Assembly: GCA_937901475.1 (NCBI GenBank)
Contig: CALGTL010000142.1
Coordinates: 1 to 42,935 of the forward strand
Length of the DNA: 42,935 nt
Reading direction: 5' to 3'
Source: an uncultured Dehalococcoidia bacterium
GTDB taxonomy: Bacteria > Chloroflexota > Dehalococcoidia > Lucifugimonadales > Australimonadaceae
Shown here in pieces: positions 39,592 to 42,935 of this stretch; positions within the stretch are counted from its first letter, which is position 1; every line of letters begins with the position of its first letter. The notes beneath the pieces are model-generated. The model saw nothing but the letters and a program-made list of their open reading frames with translations, was not told where the DNA came from and did no database searches. The position numbers and the translations under genes were made by a program.

Positions 39592-42500
39592 ATGGCTGCT
39601 GCTATGGAGCCCGCTGAGACCACGCCCGACGCCGCTTCGTCCAGCACTGGGGCGGGCCGTTGGCTTACCACCACCCGCGTTCTGCTATTACTGCCGTTTT
39701 TCATCGCGGCCGTCGCGCTGGGACTGCGCTTGCAAGGTAGCGACTGGGATGGTGGTAGCTTTTACCACCCTGACGAACGGTCTATCTACATGCGTGCCGA
39801 TACGATGTACGACACGCTCACAAACGCGCCTGGCTGGCAGGGCAAGCAGAATAGGGACTTCCCTCTGGATACACCTGGTATCCCCAGCGTTACAACGTTC
39901 TTCGACAAGGACGCTAGTCCGCTGAATCCTCATTGGTTCCCGCTAGGCTCCATCATCATCTATATATTGGTGGCTGTGCGGGCTTTCATTCTAGAGCCGC
40001 TTATGGACCAGGTGCGCCTGCAGGATATGGCTACAGCCGGCCGCACGATTGCTGCAATCGTCGATGCAGGCTCCGTTCTGCTGATGTACTTCTTAGGTCG
40101 ACGGTTGTTCGGTTGGCGCGTTGGCATGCTTGCGTCGCTGCTGCTGGCGTTCAGTGTCATCAACATTCAGGTCTCACATTTCTATAGACCGGAATCGTTC
40201 GTGATTTTGCTCGCGTTGGGTACCTTTTGGGGGATATTCAATGTTTTGGAACATGCTAGGCGGCGCGACCATGTGCTCCTTGGGTTGATGGTTGGCCTTA
40301 GTTTCGCTTTCCGAGCTAGTGGTGCACCATTGCTGATTCCCGTGTTAGCGACGTATGCCGTCCTCGTCTGGCGCGACTATAAATCGAGCGACGGTTCGCT
40401 AATAACAAGCGTTCGGTCCGTGCTACCAATCGCGTTGATGGCGGGTGGGGTTGCATTCGGAGCCTTTGCCATGCTCCAGCCCTACGCATTGCTCGATTTT
40501 TATAAATTTTTTGGAGACCTAGGTTGGGAAACGAGCATTGCCCGCACGGCCGGACAAGTGCCATACACGGTCCAGTATGTGGGGACCCCACGGAACCTGA
40601 GCTATGAGATTACCCAATCGTCGGTTTGGGCCCTTGGGCTTCCTTTAGGCATCATCGCTTGGCTTGGGCTCACGTTCACCATGTTGAAATCCTTTGCCCG
40701 GCCGCATCTCTCTGAGTTGTTGTTGCTGGCTTGGGTCGTTCCTTTGATTTTGATCATTGCCACATTTGAAGTGAAATTCCTCCGCTATATCTCCCCTGCC
40801 TTGCCAATAATGGTGCTACTGGGTAGTCAAAGGATGATTGCGACCTACGACTGGCTTAAGCCTCGCTATGTACTGGGCGCTCGTATGACCTTAGTCATAA
40901 TCGGGTTCGTGGTCATCTCAACTGCCTGGTACGCCTTGGCCTTCACTGACATCTACGGGAAAACTCACCCAGGCATTCAGGCATCTGAGTGGATGAATGA
41001 AAACGCAGGAAATGGTTCAGTGGTGCTGACAGACAATCATTGGGATGAGGGGTTTAAAAATATGGGGGCGTTTCGCATAACGCAGCTCCCGATGTACGAG
41101 GGGGATACGTTCGAAAAGGTAGATAAGGTTTCGAGCCTACTGGCAGGTTCTGACTACATCATGGCTTACTCTAACCGACCCTGGGGGAGCATTGCGCGTC
41201 TTCCCATTCGCTACGAATACTCAAGCCGTTATTACCACGCTCTTTTCGATGGCTCGTTAGGGTTCGAGTTGACGCAGGCATTCGCGCGCTTCCCGTCGTT
41301 TGGAGGAGTGACCTTCGAGCATGATCCCTTCACGCGAGCGACCGTCACTACCCCCTCCTCCCTCCCTGGAATCGAGAGGAGAGGCCTCACTTTCAACCTT
41401 GGCTGGGCTGACGAAAACGTCGTCAACTATGACCATCCGCTGGTGCTGATATGGGAGAACGTTCATCGGTTGTCGGCATCTGACATTGGGAACATCATGT
41501 TGGGCTTGGGTGAGCCGGCTAGCGTGGAACGGGCCATGCTCAGCGAGGAGGCGTTTGCTAATCAGCGGGCTGGCGGGACATGGCCTGACATTTTTAGCAC
41601 AAAAGGACTCAATGGCATTGCACCTTGGCTTGTATGGCTAATGGCTATCGAGCTCATTGCTTGGATTGCGGTGCCGCTCGCTTTCCGTACACTGCGCTGG
41701 CTGCCCGACCGAGGTGTCGTCCTTGCGCGACCTTTGGGCCTGCTGCTCGTCTCCTGGTTGGTGTGGCTTGGTGCCAGCATAGGAATCTGGTCGTTCGGTC
41801 GGATGAGCATTGTGCTTTCTGTGCTCATTCTCTCCGTGGTATCTGGTGCATTGTTCTGGCGTAATAGAGTACTCATGCTCAAATTGGTGCGCCGGCGCTG
41901 GCGGTACCTGGTCACGGTCGAATTGCTGTTCATCGTTGCGTTTTTGGTGTTTCTGATGATTCGGGCTGCGAACCCGGATCTATGGCACCCCTATAGAGGC
42001 GGCGAGAAGCCTATGGACTTGTCCTATCTTACTGCCGTGGCTAAGTCAGTCTCGTTCCCTCCATTCGACCCGTGGTATGCGGGGGGGTACATCAACTATT
42101 ACTATTTTGGATTTGTCCCGATCGCAACCCTTATAAGATTGACAGGGATAGTTCCCGCGGTTGCCTACAATTTAGCGGTGCCGCTGTTGTTCGCGATGAC
42201 ATTTACGACTGCGTTCAGTGTTGGCTTCAACCTTACGGAGGGCCTACGCCAACGGATGCGCCTTACCGTTTCGGTGCGCAGCACGATAATCGCAGGAGTG
42301 GCGACAGCGATGCTTATCTCTGTTCTCGCGAATCTCGATGGTGCTGCGCAGTTGATTCAAGCGACAGGTCGGGCGCTTGGCACCGGTTCGTTTGGTCAGT
42401 TCGATTTCTGGCGGTCATCGCGCCTCATGCCAGGGCAGATTAGCATCACGGAGTTCCCGTTCTGGACTTTTCTCTTTGGCGATTTGCATGCGCATATGAT

Positions 42501-42935
42501 TTCCCTGCCATTCCAGGTCACCACGATTGGAGTCGCTGCGAATCTCATACTTGGAGCGCAGGCGCCAGTCGGGTTGCGAAAACGCCTACCTGGTATTGCG
42601 TGGCTCGTGCTGTTGATGGGAGCCTTCGCCGCAATCAACACTTGGGACGTGCCGGCCTATGGCCTGTTCGTGATCGGTACGCTGGGTGTAGTCGTTTTCG
42701 TTTCCCACAGGGCCTCATTAGAGGCGATGGTGATTGGTAAGTTCATCTTGATAGTCGTGGTTTTTTGGGCGGCCGCCTACCTGCTGTTCCTCCCGTTTCA
42801 TAAGAACTATGAGTCTGTGTTCGCTGGCGTATTTATGAGCCGCTGGCACACCGTTACGTGGCATTACATGGGAATCCATGGATTGTTGTTTTTTCTGTCG
42901 GGCACCTGGCTTTCAGTGGAAATTCGAAGGCGATT
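39592..42935 (+). CDS. Partial giant membrane protein: GT39/PMT-like N-terminal part fused to a DUF2298 (Chlor_Arch_YYY) domain; runs off the right edge
   Basis: Manual translation from ATG 39592 shows no stop to the window end (over 1,100 codons). N-terminal part: GSFYHPDERSIYMRADTMYDTL...AGRTIAAIVDAGSVLLMYFLGRRLFG...SHFYRPESF. C-terminal part: NPDLWHPYRGGEKPMDLSYLTAVAKSVSFPPFDPWYAGGYINYYYFGF and FPFWTFLFGDLHAHMISLPF. Absent from the ORF track because it has no stop. Confidence 0.85.
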   Translation, partial: MAAAMEPAETTPDAASSSTGAGRWLTTTRVLLLLPFFIAAVALGLRLQGSDWDGGSFYHPDERSIYMRADTMYDTLTNAPGWQGKQNRDFPLDTPGIPSVTTFFDKDASPLNPHWFPLGSIIIYILVAVRAFILEPLMDQVRLQDMATAGRTIAAIVDAGSVLLMYFLGRRLFGWRVGMLASLLLAFSVINIQVSHFYRPESFVILLALGTFWGIFNVLEHARRRDHVLLGLMVGLSFAFRASGAPLLIPVLATYAVLVWRDYKSSDGSLITSVRSVLPIALMAGGVAFGAFAMLQPYALLDFYKFFGDLGWETSIARTAGQVPYTVQYVGTPRNLSYEITQSSVWALGLPLGIIAWLGLTFTMLKSFARPHLSELLLLAWVVPLILIIATFEVKFLRYISPALPIMVLLGSQRMIATYDWLKPRYVLGARMTLVIIGFVVISTAWYALAFTDIYGKTHPGIQASEWMNENAGNGSVVLTDNHWDEGFKNMGAFRITQLPMYEGDTFEKVDKVSSLLAGSDYIMAYSNRPWGSIARLPIRYEYSSRYYHALFDGSLGFELTQAFARFPSFGGVTFEHDPFTRATVTTPSSLPGIERRGLTFNLGWADENVVNYDHPLVLIWENVHRLSASDIGNIMLGLGEPASVERAMLSEEAFANQRAGGTWPDIFSTKGLNGIAPWLVWLMAIELIAWIAVPLAFRTLRWLPDRGVVLARPLGLLLVSWLVWLGASIGIWSFGRMSIVLSVLILSVVSGALFWRNRVLMLKLVRRRWRYLVTVELLFIVAFLVFLMIRAANPDLWHPYRGGEKPMDLSYLTAVAKSVSFPPFDPWYAGGYINYYYFGFVPIATLIRLTGIVPAVAYNLAVPLLFAMTFTTAFSVGFNLTEGLRQRMRLTVSVRSTIIAGVATAMLISVLANLDGAAQLIQATGRALGTGSFGQFDFWRSSRLMPGQISITEFPFWTFLFGDLHAHMISLPFQVTTIGVAANLILGAQAPVGLRKRLPGIAWLVLLMGAFAAINTWDVPAYGLFVIGTLGVVVFVSHRASLEAMVIGKFILIVVVFWAAAYLLFLPFHKNYESVFAGVFMSRWHTVTWHYMGIHGLLFFLSGTWLSVEIRRR

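Noticed and set aside
41232-42641. Short ORFs on both strands within 41232-42641
   Set aside because: All lie within the long open frame from 39592; they appear in the track only because the true ORF lacks a stop in the window.

Overview
The window looks like a chromosomal housekeeping segment, probably from a Chloroflexota bacterium (Dehalococcoidia/SAR202-like). That placement is an inference from gene content: an 11-gene nuo operon without nuoEFG, and a DUF2298 'Chlor_Arch_YYY' membrane protein. I found no rRNA, tRNA, CRISPR array, transposase or phage gene.

Content from left to right:
- A minus-strand cluster: fmdB-like protein, OmpR-type regulator with a degenerate receiver, cysteine synthase, MoeB/ThiF-type E1, plus fmt.
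- Plus-strand ribosomal protein L25 and dnaA.
- An AT-rich gap (about 6490-6645) where GC skew and prevailing gene orientation both flip. I propose this as oriC.
- obg, nadD, pyrE, gyrB (minus), cmk, plsC, ppdK, glnA, and a Gfo/Idh/MocA oxidoreductase (minus).
- A clear tryptophan T-box leader (specifier TGG, intrinsic terminator) upstream of trpE-trpG-[unknown membrane protein]-trpD-trpC-trpF-trpB, with no trpA.
- nuoABCDHIJKLMN, a TIGR00725-like protein (minus), eno and gap.
- A perfect 24-bp-arm bidirectional terminator.
- A very large GT39-like/DUF2298 fusion membrane protein that runs off the right edge. It is missing from the supplied ORF track.

The most noteworthy items are the putative origin with a DnaA whose DNA-recognition motif is altered (GGRDRTTV), the uncharacterised gene inside the trp operon, and an unassigned structured element after nuoN. 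I see no convincing new multi-gene system. Most of the window is ordinary core metabolism.
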